Assembly: GCA_937907605.1 (NCBI GenBank)
Contig: CALCYI010000034.1
Span: forward strand, 1-64,000
Length of the DNA: 64,000 nucleotides
Reading direction: 5' to 3'
Source: an uncultured Clostridia bacterium
GTDB lineage: Bacteria; Bacillota; Clostridia; Oscillospirales; Acutalibacteraceae
Below, one piece after another: positions 39,537 through 47,936 of this stretch. Position 1 is the first letter of the stretch. Each line of letters starts with the position of its first letter. Both the position numbers and the translations under genes were made by a program. The notes under the pieces are model-generated. The model worked only from the letters and a program-made list of their open reading frames with translations, did no database searches and was not told the DNA's origin.

Positions 39537-40966
39537 TTTTTTGAGCCGTCCTTAATTCTTAGTAAAGTATTTTTGAATTTCGCTAAATAAATCTTGAATT
39601 CATTAATATAGAGAATAAGTAAGGTTATAATACAGATACCTTCAATGGAGTATAAAAGTATCAGATTGTTAAGAGTTACCAAAATTACAGACTGCAACAG
39701 CAAAATAATATACGCTATAATATCTCTTTTGAGGTTTATTTCAAGCTTAACAAATTGCCTTGACTTTATCATTCTGCACACCCATACAACGCAGTATGAA
39801 ATCATTGTAGATATTGCTGCACCCATAGGTCCCATAAGTTTAACAAGAATAATGTTAAGAACTATATTTACGGCAGCGCCGATTAAGGTCGTGCTTGCAA
39901 ATATTGCAGACTTTTTCGCCGCAGCAAAAATACCGCCTATAAAGCCCCCTAACGAACCGAACAGTATTGATATAATCAAAAACGGAACGTATTTCCACGC
40001 TTCATAGAAATCCTTTGCATATAAGAATTTTGCAAGCGGCTTGTCAAGGATAATCAAAGCTGAACACGCCATAAGCATACCGAAATTATAAAGCTTATAC
40101 ATATCGGAATAAAAGTCCTTGCTGTCGTTTTCATATTCCTTGATAGCCGACAAAGTCCATGCCTGTTCAAATATTGCTTCAAAAGCATTTATTATAGACG
40201 GAATTTTATAAGCTATTGAGTATATGCCGTTTGCAGAAGTACCGCAGAGCCAAATAATAACATATCTGTCTGATACATTGTTAATCCACCAGGCAACGCT
40301 GTTTAAAATCAGCGATCTGCTGTATTTCTCCATTTGTTTTCTCAGCGTTTTATCGTGTACTCTTATGCGCAGATGCCTGTGCATTTTCAGCCTTATGATA
40401 AGGTAAAGCGCTGATATAAAATAAGCAATAATAAAGGCGAGGAAGTAACCGTCAATACCTAATTTGAAAACCAGCAGGAACAGAATATTCAGTATTATTG
40501 TTGAAAAAGTGTTAATCAGTCCTGAAAAGGCGTGGTCGGCAACCTTATCAAGCCCTCTTGCGCACGAGGTAAGCATGCCGTAGAGCGACTTGCTTACGAA
40601 ATAGAGAAACAAATAAAGCGGATACTCGTTTAAAATAGGAACAAGCTTGAATACATAGTTAATTATGATGAGTGCCGCAAAAATTATGCTTCCCCTGAAA
40701 AGATTCTGAAATCCGACCGTAAACGTATCTGTTTTATCCTGATTCTTATCAAGCGAAAACCTTAACACCGCTTCTGCTATGCTGACAAGCAGAAACGGAG
40801 CCAATAAGGATACTGTAGTAACATAAAAATCATATGTACCGTACTCAGAGGTCGTAAGAATATTTGTGTATAAAGGTAATAGGAAAAACGTAAGAATACG
40901 ACCACCGATATTACTTATTGAGAACAACCCAATATTTTTTAATAAGTACTTGTATTTTTTATCCAT
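39533..40966 (-). CDS. Polysaccharide flippase (Wzx/MurJ-like MOP superfamily)
   Basis: A 477-residue polytopic protein with about 12-14 hydrophobic segments. The start NIGLFSISNIGGRILTFFLL and LLPLYTNILTTSEYGTYDFY is the usual entry of polysaccharide-transport (PST) flippases. The C-terminal half has GAAVNIVLNIILVKLMGPMGAAI. It would flip a lipid-linked oligosaccharide made by enzymes such as the adjacent GT2 and decorated by LicD. Only a partial locus is present: no polymerase or initiating sugar transferase is next to it. Confidence 0.9.
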   Translation of the reverse strand: MDKKYKYLLKNIGLFSISNIGGRILTFFLLPLYTNILTTSEYGTYDFYVTTVSLLAPFLLVSIAEAVLRFSLDKNQDKTDTFTVGFQNLFRGSIIFAALIIINYVFKLVPILNEYPLYLFLYFVSKSLYGMLTSCARGLDKVADHAFSGLINTFSTIILNILFLLVFKLGIDGYFLAFIIAYFISALYLIIRLKMHRHLRIRVHDKTLRKQMEKYSRSLILNSVAWWINNVSDRYVIIWLCGTSANGIYSIAYKIPSIINAFEAIFEQAWTLSAIKEYENDSKDFYSDMYKLYNFGMLMACSALIILDKPLAKFLYAKDFYEAWKYVPFLIISILFGSLGGFIGGIFAAAKKSAIFASTTLIGAAVNIVLNIILVKLMGPMGAAISTMISYCVVWVCRMIKSRQFVKLEINLKRDIIAYIILLLQSVILVTLNNLILLYSIEGICIITLLILYINEFKIYLAKFKNTLLRIKDGSKK

Positions 40967-41090
40967 TTTTTTAACCTTTAATTAATTCAATATATAAAAT
41001 ATTATATCAAATAAGGCATTTAATTACAAGACATATTAAGAAAAGATTACTTGATGTGTAGCGCTTCAATAATTTTAAAAGCTTTTACTA

Positions 41091-41119
41091 TTGCAATAAC
41101 GGATTAATAATGATAAAAT
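41091..41119 (+). promoter_or_regulatory. Promoter of mmsA
   Basis: TTGCAA, 17 bp, TAAAAT, ending 34 bp before the ATG. The 187-bp gap between the flippase and mmsA holds nothing else I can support. Confidence 0.55.
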
Positions 41120-41153
41120 ATTTACGATAAATTTTTACAGAGAGGTAATCACT

Positions 41154-42659
41154 ATGGAAAGACTCAAGTATTTTGTAAACGGCGAGTTTAAGGATTCCAA
41201 GACAGAGGTGTGGTACGACCTTCACAATCCGTCGACGGGCGAGGTTACGGGCCAGGCACCCTGCTGCACTAACGACGAGGTATTAGAGGCTATCGAGGCT
41301 GCTAAGGCTGCGTACCCCGCATGGAGAAACACCGCGGCGAGAAAGAGAACTCAGATTCTCTTCAAGGTACGCGAGCTCCTTATCGAGCATATGGACGAGC
41401 TCACTCAGCTCGTATGCGAGGAGAACGGAAAGACCTGGTCCGAGGCTGCCGGAGACGTAGGAAAGGCTCAGGAGGGCACAGAGCTTGCAACACAGGCTCC
41501 GTCACTCATGATGGGCGAAAGCCTTATGGACGCTTCCACGGGCTTTGATACGGTTAAGTACCGCGAGCCCCTCGGCGTATTCGCAGGTATCGTTCCCGTA
41601 AACTTCCCCGCTATGATTCCGTTCGGCTGGATGGCTCCCGTATGCGTTGCCTGCGGCAACACGATGGTACTCAAGGCGGCTTCCCTCACTCCGAGAACAG
41701 CTATGAGAATTGCCGCGCTCTACAAGGAAGCGGGACTTCCCGACGGCGTTATTAACGTAGTAACCTGTTCAAGAAATGAGATTAACACGATACTTGAACA
41801 CCCCGACGTTAAGGGTATCACCTTCGTAGGCTCAACTCCCGTAGGACTCAAGATTTACGAAAAGGCTGCGGCTAACGGCAAGCGCTGTCAGGCGCTCTGC
41901 CAGGCTAAGAACCACGCACTCGTGCTTGAGGACTGCGCGCTTGAAAGAACGGTTGCAGGCGTTATCAATTCAGCCTTCGGCTGCGGCGGACAGAGATGTA
42001 TGGCTCTCGCTGCCTGCGTTGTTCAGGAGAGCATTGCGGATAAGTTCGTAGCAGAGCTTAAAAAGCAGATTAAGTCCGTTAACTGCGGTCCTGCCTGGGA
42101 TAAGAGCACAAGGCTCGGTCCCATCACATATGAGAAGCACTATCACGAGGTACTTGCGGACATTCAGAAGGGCATTGACGAGGGTGCAACGCTCGTTGTT
42201 GACGGACGTAACCCCGAGGTTCCCGCAGGCTACGAAAACGGCTACTTCGTTGGCGCGACGGTATTCGATAACGTTACCGAAGAGATGAGCATCGGCAACG
42301 AAGAGGTATTCGGTCCCGTGCTTTGCATCAAGCGCTGCAAGGGCTTTGAGGACGGACTTGAGATGATGAACAGGAACCCGTACGCTAACGGCTCCGTTAT
42401 CTACACCCAGAGCGGCTATTATGCACGTCAGTTCGCACGCTACACTGACGGCGGTCAGGTAGGTATCAACGTAGGTATCCCCGTTCCCGTTGGCTTCGTT
42501 CCGTTTAGCGGACACAAGCAGAGTTTCTTCGGCGACCTTCACTGTCTTGGCAAGGACGCTTACCGCTTCTTTACCGAAAGCAAGAGCGTAACTCAGCACT
42601 GGTTTGACGAGGAGGAGAAAAAGGCTAAAGAGGTTGACACCTGGGACGGACTGCTCTGA
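41154..42659 (+). CDS. mmsA: CoA-acylating methylmalonate-semialdehyde dehydrogenase family protein
   Basis: Aldehyde dehydrogenase that converts methylmalonate semialdehyde (or malonate semialdehyde) with CoA and NAD+ to propionyl-CoA or acetyl-CoA, in valine, thymine and inositol breakdown. The 501 residues align with the MmsA/IolA subgroup: YFVNGEF, NFPAMIPFGW, LCQAKNHALVLEDC and the catalytic cysteine in FGCGGQRCMALAACV. Cys-rich stretches (KRCQALCQAK) are slightly unusual. It is a single gene behind its own promoter, followed by a repeat copy and a terminator. The exact aldehyde is uncertain because no inositol or valine genes are nearby. Confidence 0.85.
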   Translation: MERLKYFVNGEFKDSKTEVWYDLHNPSTGEVTGQAPCCTNDEVLEAIEAAKAAYPAWRNTAARKRTQILFKVRELLIEHMDELTQLVCEENGKTWSEAAGDVGKAQEGTELATQAPSLMMGESLMDASTGFDTVKYREPLGVFAGIVPVNFPAMIPFGWMAPVCVACGNTMVLKAASLTPRTAMRIAALYKEAGLPDGVINVVTCSRNEINTILEHPDVKGITFVGSTPVGLKIYEKAAANGKRCQALCQAKNHALVLEDCALERTVAGVINSAFGCGGQRCMALAACVVQESIADKFVAELKKQIKSVNCGPAWDKSTRLGPITYEKHYHEVLADIQKGIDEGATLVVDGRNPEVPAGYENGYFVGATVFDNVTEEMSIGNEEVFGPVLCIKRCKGFEDGLEMMNRNPYANGSVIYTQSGYYARQFARYTDGGQVGINVGIPVPVGFVPFSGHKQSFFGDLHCLGKDAYRFFTESKSVTQHWFDEEEKKAKEVDTWDGLL

Positions 42660-42660
42660 T

Positions 42661-42848
42661 AACGAAAATGCGAAAAAACGAAGCGCTCCCTTCGGTCGCT
42701 ACGAAGCGTTGACCGTTGGTCAACAGTAGGGTCTTGCAGACGGCATTATATATAATTGGTACGGGCAAAGCCCGTCCTTCTTCAAGCGTAGCTTGACTTC
42801 ATTGCACGCTTGCGTGCGCTTCGTACTTTCGTACTTTCGTATTCCATA
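42661..42848 (+). repeat. Intergenic repeat copy after mmsA
   Basis: It shows the same order of elements as the copy at 30995-31165: CGAAAAAACGAAG border, GTTGACC-GTT-GGTCAAC hairpin, GGGTCTTGCAGAC, TATAAT-containing core, ACGGGC/GCCCGT and CAAGCGTAGCTTG hairpins, GCACGC/GCGTGC and a CGTACTTTCG border. It carries an extra CTACGAAGC insertion near the left border. Confidence 0.85.
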
Positions 42849-42851
42849 AAT

Positions 42852-42880
42852 AAAAACCCCGACACCGTCGGGGGTTTTTG
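42852..42880. terminator. Bidirectional terminator between mmsA and the histidine kinase gene
   Basis: A 7-bp stem CCCCGAC/GTCGGGG with loop ACC, flanked by AAAAA and TTTTT. Confidence 0.88.
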
Positions 42881-42881
42881 G

Positions 42882-44468
42882 TTAAAAGGTAAAATAGAAT
42901 TCCACACCGTTATTTAGATTATTAAAGCCGTATTTAAATTTATGAAGCTCTAAAATCTGTTTACAAATTGCAAGTCCCATACCCGTAGAGCCGTTGTTCT
43001 CCCTTGCCTTGTCGGCTTTTGTAAACACTTCAAAGAGGCTGTCCTTATCCTCAACTGATATATTTCCGCCCTCGTTAAAAACCGAAAAGTGCTGTTTATC
43101 AAGCTTAATATGAACCTTAGTATCGGTATGCTTTATCGCATTTGAGAGATAGTTATCGACCACGAGCGCGATTAAATCACGGTTGGCGTTTACATTAACA
43201 GTCTCCTCAATTTCAAAGCTAACGCTTATTCCCTTTTGCTCGGCAAGGGGGATATATTTTTCTTTTTCCTCACTCACAATCTCAGTAAGAGAGCAGCTTT
43301 CCTTTTTAACCTTATCACTCGAGGCAAGGCGGTTATATTGAAGCAGCTCCTTAACGAGCTTATCCATACGCTGACTTTCAAAATAAATGGACTTAACATA
43401 ATCACCGTTCTTTTCCGGCGCTACATTTTCGATAATGAACTCCGACTGATTTTCAATAATTGTAAGCGGCGTTTTAAGCTCGTGCGCAGCGGCGGAAATA
43501 AAAGCCTGCTTTGCGGTGTTGATTCTTTTGCTTTTTGAATAAAGCTTGTTAGCAAAAACAAAAACAAACGCTGCCATTATCGCAAACCAGAAGGCAAGAA
43601 TTCCTATCTGCGACTTAAAATTTTGTGATATTAATGTGGAACAAACGCTGTTATCCTTCATTATAAAAGCGAGGTAATAAGGCTTGTCGTTTTTGTAAAA
43701 GCTGTAAGTGAATATTTCGTGCCCCTCCAGCTCATCGCTTCCAAAATAACTGCCTCCCGAATCCTTTATTTCTTTGCTGTAATACTTTTCAATATCATTT
43801 ATAGTGCTGCTGACAAGCTGTTCCCTTATCTTATTAACTATCTTATTTTCAAATTCATTCGGATAAATATCGCTGAAGTATAAATCAAAATTTTCAAAAT
43901 CGCTGATTATCTGTGTAGGCGTTTCGTTACTGAGGTGCAGCGTCAGATTTCGCACTTTAAAATCAAAGTGCACCTCCAATTCCATATCTACGGGAATGAT
44001 TTTTTCTTCTTTTAAGGTATAGCTCAGACTTCGTACCATAATTTGATTGGCGCTTGCATTTTTTATCAATGCGACAACGTCCTTTTTCATTTCGTCCGTC
44101 AGGTAATCCTCTAAGTCAAGCTCGCAGTCAGGCAATGTTTGTTTAAACTCATCACTCCTTAAAAAAGAGCGGTTTATTGCCAGTAGCTCCGGATTTTCAT
44201 CATAAGAAAAAACAGCAACCGCAGACGGATATGAAGCTGAGTAGGTGAAAAGAGTGTTCACCAGTTCCTGCGGAGTTGACACCTCAGCATCCTCAGAAGA
44301 TAAGTATTCCCGAACATAACTATATATTTCTGTTTCACTGCGTGAAGAAAGAAAACGGAATTCAGTCATAACCGTGTTTTTACAGGCTGAAAAGGTCACT
44401 ACCGAACTAATAATAAAGATAACAGCCAATCCCAGTGCAATAAACAAGTTCATCCTTTTTCTTGTCAT
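42882..44468 (-). CDS. Sensor histidine kinase
   Basis: A 528-residue membrane kinase. One transmembrane helix lies at residues 8-28 and a second at 288-307, enclosing an extracellular domain of about 260 residues with no motif I recognise. The kinase core follows: phospho-accepting H329 in AAAHELKTPL, the N-box DNYLSNAIKHT, and a G-box GSTGMGLAICKQIL. The D-x-G box is degenerate (VFNEGGNIS), and no HAMP domain is obvious. It overlaps the response regulator stop codon by four bases, so the pair is a two-component system; no target gene is evident nearby. Confidence 0.92.
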   Translation of the reverse strand: MTRKRMNLFIALGLAVIFIISSVVTFSACKNTVMTEFRFLSSRSETEIYSYVREYLSSEDAEVSTPQELVNTLFTYSASYPSAVAVFSYDENPELLAINRSFLRSDEFKQTLPDCELDLEDYLTDEMKKDVVALIKNASANQIMVRSLSYTLKEEKIIPVDMELEVHFDFKVRNLTLHLSNETPTQIISDFENFDLYFSDIYPNEFENKIVNKIREQLVSSTINDIEKYYSKEIKDSGGSYFGSDELEGHEIFTYSFYKNDKPYYLAFIMKDNSVCSTLISQNFKSQIGILAFWFAIMAAFVFVFANKLYSKSKRINTAKQAFISAAAHELKTPLTIIENQSEFIIENVAPEKNGDYVKSIYFESQRMDKLVKELLQYNRLASSDKVKKESCSLTEIVSEEKEKYIPLAEQKGISVSFEIEETVNVNANRDLIALVVDNYLSNAIKHTDTKVHIKLDKQHFSVFNEGGNISVEDKDSLFEVFTKADKARENNGSTGMGLAICKQILELHKFKYGFNNLNNGVEFYFTF

Positions 44469-45139
44469 TCTAACACCTCCTCTATCGAGTATCCTACGCC
44501 GACGGCAGTTTTTATTATGTCCGCTTCACTCCCGAGGGCTTTGCGGATACGTTTAATATGCGTATCAACCACTCTTGTATCGCCCTCGAAATCGTAACCC
44601 CATACCCTTGTTAAAATGAGCTCGCGCGAGAGCACGATATTCTTATTCTGCATTAAATAGGAAAGCACCTCAAAATCCTTGCGCGAAAGATTTAATGTAC
44701 TTCCGCCGGCGGTAACGCTCCGCTTAGATAAATCAAGAGTAACGCCGTCGACAGTAATCCTGTTATCCCTATCTGCGCCCTTATTCCTCTTTATCATTGC
44801 GAGGCTTTTTTCATACAGAACGGACAGCGGGAATGGCTTAACGATATAATCGTCCGCGCCGCTTTTGAAGCCTTTTAACAGATCCTGCTCCTCGCCGAGA
44901 GCTGATAAAAACAGCACGGGAGCGTCAGTAAGCTCCCTTATTTCACGGCAGGCGGATATACCGTCAAGGCGGGGCATCAAAACGTCAAGTATTATTAAAT
45001 CAAAGCTTTCATTTTCGCAAAGCTCAACAGCCCTTGCACCGTCGTGCGCAGGCACAGCCTCCAAGCCTTTAGCGTTAAAATATGCGCACAGGGTTTCGCG
45101 TATTTTCTTTTCATCGTCTGCTACAAGTATTTTATACAT
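44465..45139 (-). CDS. OmpR/PhoB-family response regulator
   Basis: A 224-residue regulator with a receiver domain (D8, D9 acidic pocket, phosphorylatable D52 in IILDVLMPRLDG, K near VKPFPLS) and a winged-helix DNA-binding domain (LNLSRKDFEVLSYLMQN, LTRVWGYDFEGDTRVVDTHIK). I start it at MYKILVADDE, where GGAGG is seven bases upstream; upstream in-frame sequence does not look like protein. It is cotranscribed with the kinase. Confidence 0.94.
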   Translation of the reverse strand: MYKILVADDEKKIRETLCAYFNAKGLEAVPAHDGARAVELCENESFDLIILDVLMPRLDGISACREIRELTDAPVLFLSALGEEQDLLKGFKSGADDYIVKPFPLSVLYEKSLAMIKRNKGADRDNRITVDGVTLDLSKRSVTAGGSTLNLSRKDFEVLSYLMQNKNIVLSRELILTRVWGYDFEGDTRVVDTHIKRIRKALGSEADIIKTAVGVGYSIEEVLE

Positions 45140-45199
45140 TTTCATCCCTCCTGCGCATAAACTATCAGCTTTATGTGTATTTTTTGTGTCAAAAGCACT

Positions 45200-45248
45200 G
45201 CACCTCATCAGCCGCATAAATGCGACAGCTTCTCCTCAAGGAGAAGCC
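45200..45248. repeat. Short clostridial palindromic repeat
   Basis: CACCTCATCAG is followed by a small hairpin (CGCAT/ATGCG) and a larger one (GCTTCTCC-TCAA-GGAGAAGC). Sequences of this form recur in intergenic regions of many gut Firmicutes. Only one copy is seen in this window. Confidence 0.5.
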
Positions 45249-45262
45249 AAAAAGGTTAATAT

Positions 45263-45301
45263 AAGACTGCTTCACAGAATACTTATCCGTGAAGCAGCCT
45301 T
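45263..45301 (-). terminator. Intrinsic terminator of the DUF3048 gene
   Basis: Arms 45263-45275 and 45289-45301 (CTGCTTCAC with GTGAAGCAG as the core) flank a 13-nt loop, 14 bp after the stop codon. Confidence 0.75.
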
Positions 45302-45315
45302 ATATAATATCAAAA

Positions 45316-46956
45316 TTATTCTACCGTGATTGTTCCGCCGTGGTTTGCGGAGCCGTAGCCGATATAAATCTTGCCGCGGTTGAGCTTAAGCTCGTTGCCG
45401 TCAGCGGTGGTCATAACGAGCTTGCCGTCCTTCTTATCCCACGTAATATCAACAACCGTACCGTGTGAGAGCACCTTGCCCTGTCCGCCTGAAAGGTCGT
45501 AGTTACAGTAGGTTTCGCTCTTGCCTGAGCCCTTGTAGTTTTCCTTAATTACATACTCGGTATCATCAAAAAGGAAGATAAGGGTTTCATACTCAAGGTC
45601 GGCTGTGCCGTATTTAGAGTCGAAGTCCTCGGTGGTGTACTTCTGTTTTTCCTCGTCGTAGGTGAAAACGCCCGTCTTGGGGCACGCGTTCGACCACTTG
45701 AAGCTTACCTTATTAGCCGCAGTTTCGCTGAGGGGCTTAGCCTCGTCGTTAAACTGAAATCTTGTTAAGCGGGACTCGTTCAGAGAGGTGCGTATATTAT
45801 GCTTTTCAAGCAGCTCAACCATATTCGTACCGTTTACGTAGCCCGTATGCTCAACGGCGGTATGGCGCCCGTTATCCCTGCCGAAATACTTACCGTCCTC
45901 GGCAAGAGAAAGCATATTGATATGGTCGATATTCTCGTTTTCAAATACCTGGTCTGCGCCGATATAATTACCCTTTGAACGTGAAAGCCCCGTATGGATA
46001 AATACGCAGTCCCACATCTGAGAAAAGCGGATGAACGGAGGTCTTGCGGAACGTGAGGGACCTATCTGCTCAGGCATTGACATCATATCCGCATAGAAGA
46101 AGAGAAGCCTTGTTGAGAACTCGGACTCGCCCTCCATAACGATATCCGCCTCCTTCATACCCCACTGAGGTCTAACGGCGGAGGTAGAATACTCGTTTTC
46201 AACAACTACCGCAACGGGACGGAGAGTAAGCGCCGTCTTATTAAAGCCGTATTCGCCCGTAAGCGGATTTGCCGTACCCTTGTCAAACTCAACGGAAGCG
46301 GGCTCGGTAGTAGTAAGCGCAGCCTCGGTTGTAGGAGCTTCCTTAGGGAAAAGCTTACCGCTGAAATAGAGGTATGCGCCTGCCGCAAGTGCGGCAATAA
46401 TAAGGAGGGAGATAATCGCAATTACTATTCCCTTTTTGCTCTTTTTCGGCTCGTCCTCGATATCCTCGGCGGAGTCCATAAGGTTAAGCTCTCCGTCGGG
46501 CTCGGGTGCGTCCTCGGCAACCTTGAGAATATCCATAGCGCCCTCGGCTGCGGTAGCAGCAGCGGCTGCCTCGCCGACTTCAATAATATTATCCTCGGGC
46601 TCAAGAGCGCCGATTTCCTCAACGGGTAAATCCTGGGTAACGGGCTCAGCGATTTCAGGTTCTTCAATTACAGGTTCCTCTATTACAGGCTCGCTGATTT
46701 CGGGTTCTTCAATAATCGCATCTTCTATTATAGGTTCCGCAACCTCGGGCTCTTCAAGCGTCGCATCTTCGATAGCGGGCTCGTCAATTACGGGCTCAAA
46801 AGCTTCCGGCTCTGTAATTTCGGGCTCCTCGGTTACGGGCGCTTCCTCGGAAGCTTCCTTAGTAGGAAGCGTAAAGCCGAAGTCCTCAGGCTGTTCTCCT
46901 GCTGCGCTTCTTGCTTTTATTTCTTCTAATATTTCATCTAATTCAAAATCGCTCAT
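45316..46956 (-). CDS. DUF3048 (YerB-type) membrane-anchored protein with acidic N-terminal region
   Basis: A 546-residue protein in three parts. Residues 1-175 are cytoplasmic and very acidic, with EEPEI-x-EPVIEEP-type repeats. One transmembrane segment follows at about 177-198 (KGIVIAIISLLIIAALAAG). The outside part (about 235-546) is a DUF3048 domain: NPLTGEYGFN, LRPVAVVVENEYSTSAVRPQWG, VMEGESEFSTRLLFFYADM, GPSRSARPPF. DUF3048 proteins are extracytoplasmic and of unsettled function. The acidic region could bind a basic partner; that is inference. Confidence 0.85.
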   Translation of the reverse strand: MSDFELDEILEEIKARSAAGEQPEDFGFTLPTKEASEEAPVTEEPEITEPEAFEPVIDEPAIEDATLEEPEVAEPIIEDAIIEEPEISEPVIEEPVIEEPEIAEPVTQDLPVEEIGALEPEDNIIEVGEAAAAATAAEGAMDILKVAEDAPEPDGELNLMDSAEDIEDEPKKSKKGIVIAIISLLIIAALAAGAYLYFSGKLFPKEAPTTEAALTTTEPASVEFDKGTANPLTGEYGFNKTALTLRPVAVVVENEYSTSAVRPQWGMKEADIVMEGESEFSTRLLFFYADMMSMPEQIGPSRSARPPFIRFSQMWDCVFIHTGLSRSKGNYIGADQVFENENIDHINMLSLAEDGKYFGRDNGRHTAVEHTGYVNGTNMVELLEKHNIRTSLNESRLTRFQFNDEAKPLSETAANKVSFKWSNACPKTGVFTYDEEKQKYTTEDFDSKYGTADLEYETLIFLFDDTEYVIKENYKGSGKSETYCNYDLSGGQGKVLSHGTVVDITWDKKDGKLVMTTADGNELKLNRGKIYIGYGSANHGGTITVE

Positions 46957-47044
46957 AAAGTATAAAATCCTTTCCTTCAGATTTTCAACTAATTATAACA
47001 CAATTTGCGCTAATATCTATAAAAGTAACATAATTGTAATACTA

Positions 47045-47073
47045 TTGAAAATTTTGGTATTTTAATATATAAT
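47045..47073 (+). promoter_or_regulatory. Promoter of the actin-like fragment gene
   Basis: TTGAAA, 17 bp, perfect TATAAT, ending 32 bp before the TTG start. Confidence 0.65.
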
Positions 47074-47105
47074 ACAGTTAAATCAGACTTTAAGAGGTGT
47101 TTTAT

Positions 47106-47729
47106 TTGGCTAAAACAATACCTATGATAATAACTAACAGCAACATCCTACTATTCGACAGGGAAAGCGGAGAATTCATACCGTTTAATATGCCCGGGAT
47201 AGAGGAGACCGTTAATATCCCCTTCTATCACCACTTCGCCGAAAAGCTCGGCGACTGTCAGCTCGAATTCAAAAAATTCGTAAAGGCTGTTTGCGGTAAA
47301 AAGCTCACCAAGAATATCCTTGCTATTATTATACCCGACGATACGAGCGCGCTTGAGTCAATTTTCATCAACGAGTTTTTCGTAAACTCCGGCGCGTGCA
47401 AGGCGGTTGCGCAGATGACGATGGGACAGGCTCTTTCAAAGGAGCATCAGCGGTATATTTCCATCTCAAAATCCGCAAGGAACATCACGCTTCAGTACAT
47501 TAACAACAACGAGGTAAGGGCGAGGAAGCTATACGACGTAAACGAATACGACGTAAATACGATAATGGAGGACGCTAAAAGGCTTCATATCGACATAGAA
47601 TATGAGGAGGTTCCCGTTTTTGTAAATAATTTCCAGATGAATATGGACGAATTCTTTGATATGGGAATCGTTGTTACACCGAAGGAGTTTATGGATAAAA
47701 TAGCGGTAATAGACGTTGAAAAGTTATAA
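47106..47729 (+). CDS. Uncharacterised protein with a divergent actin/MreB-like pattern
   Basis: A 207-residue protein, not recognised by family. Residues about 60-165 follow the order of conserved MreB positions: a helix (FKKFVKAVCGK), T-x-N-I-L-A-I-I-I-P (MreB V-V-V-S-V-P), a helix with E (TSALESIFINEFF), S-G-A-C-K-A-V (MreB AGAQEVELV), and a beta pair. The nucleotide-binding DxGGGT is replaced by ISKSAR, so ATP binding is unlikely. The TTG start at 47106 has AAGAGG eight bases upstream; a GTG at 47097 lies within that site. A 54-residue gene follows. The comparison is by eye and needs structure prediction. Confidence 0.6.
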   Translation: MAKTIPMIITNSNILLFDRESGEFIPFNMPGIEETVNIPFYHHFAEKLGDCQLEFKKFVKAVCGKKLTKNILAIIIPDDTSALESIFINEFFVNSGACKAVAQMTMGQALSKEHQRYISISKSARNITLQYINNNEVRARKLYDVNEYDVNTIMEDAKRLHIDIEYEEVPVFVNNFQMNMDEFFDMGIVVTPKEFMDKIAVIDVEKL

Positions 47730-47737
47730 AAATAACG

Positions 47738-47762
47738 CCTCTGCACATACTATGTGTAGAGG
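47738..47762 (+). promoter_or_regulatory. Leader hairpin embedding the Shine-Dalgarno of the 54-residue gene
   Basis: A 12-bp stem (one G-U pair) CCTCTGCACATA/TATGTGTAGAGG with almost no loop. The 3' arm provides AGAGG, followed by TGTTTTTG and the ATG at 47771. It lies eight bases after the upstream stop codon, so it looks like a terminator merged with a ribosome binding site. Confidence 0.65.
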
Positions 47763-47770
47763 TGTTTTTG

Positions 47771-47935
47771 ATGGATGATAAAAAGAAGAAAAAAAGGATT
47801 ATTGACCTTAGAAGATTTTTCGACAGGGACGAAAAAATAATAAGCGACGTTGACGGCTCGTACACGGGAACGCCCGTCGTGCGCTTTACCAATCTCGGCG
47901 ACAACGAGCCCGTACAGGACGCGGACGATTTATAA
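47771..47935 (+). CDS. 54-residue charged protein, function unknown
   Basis: A short gene with 54 codons: a basic start (MDDKKKKKRIIDLRRFF) followed by an acidic half (SDVDGSYTG, NLGDNEPVQDADDL). There is no signal peptide or membrane segment. It follows the actin-like fragment gene by 41 bp with a good AGAGGTG, and a repeat copy begins directly after its stop. A bridging or adaptor role is possible, but there is no evidence for it. Confidence 0.6.
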   Translation: MDDKKKKKRIIDLRRFFDRDEKIISDVDGSYTGTPVVRFTNLGDNEPVQDADDL

Positions 47936-47936
47936 A

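Noticed and set aside
41970..42599. 209-codon open frame on the minus strand
   Set aside because: It is antisense to the well-supported mmsA gene and has no family resemblance.
46436..47065. 209-codon Ser/Gly-rich frame on the plus strand
   Set aside because: It is the antisense image of the acidic E/P repeats of the DUF3048 protein; low complexity, no ribosome binding site.
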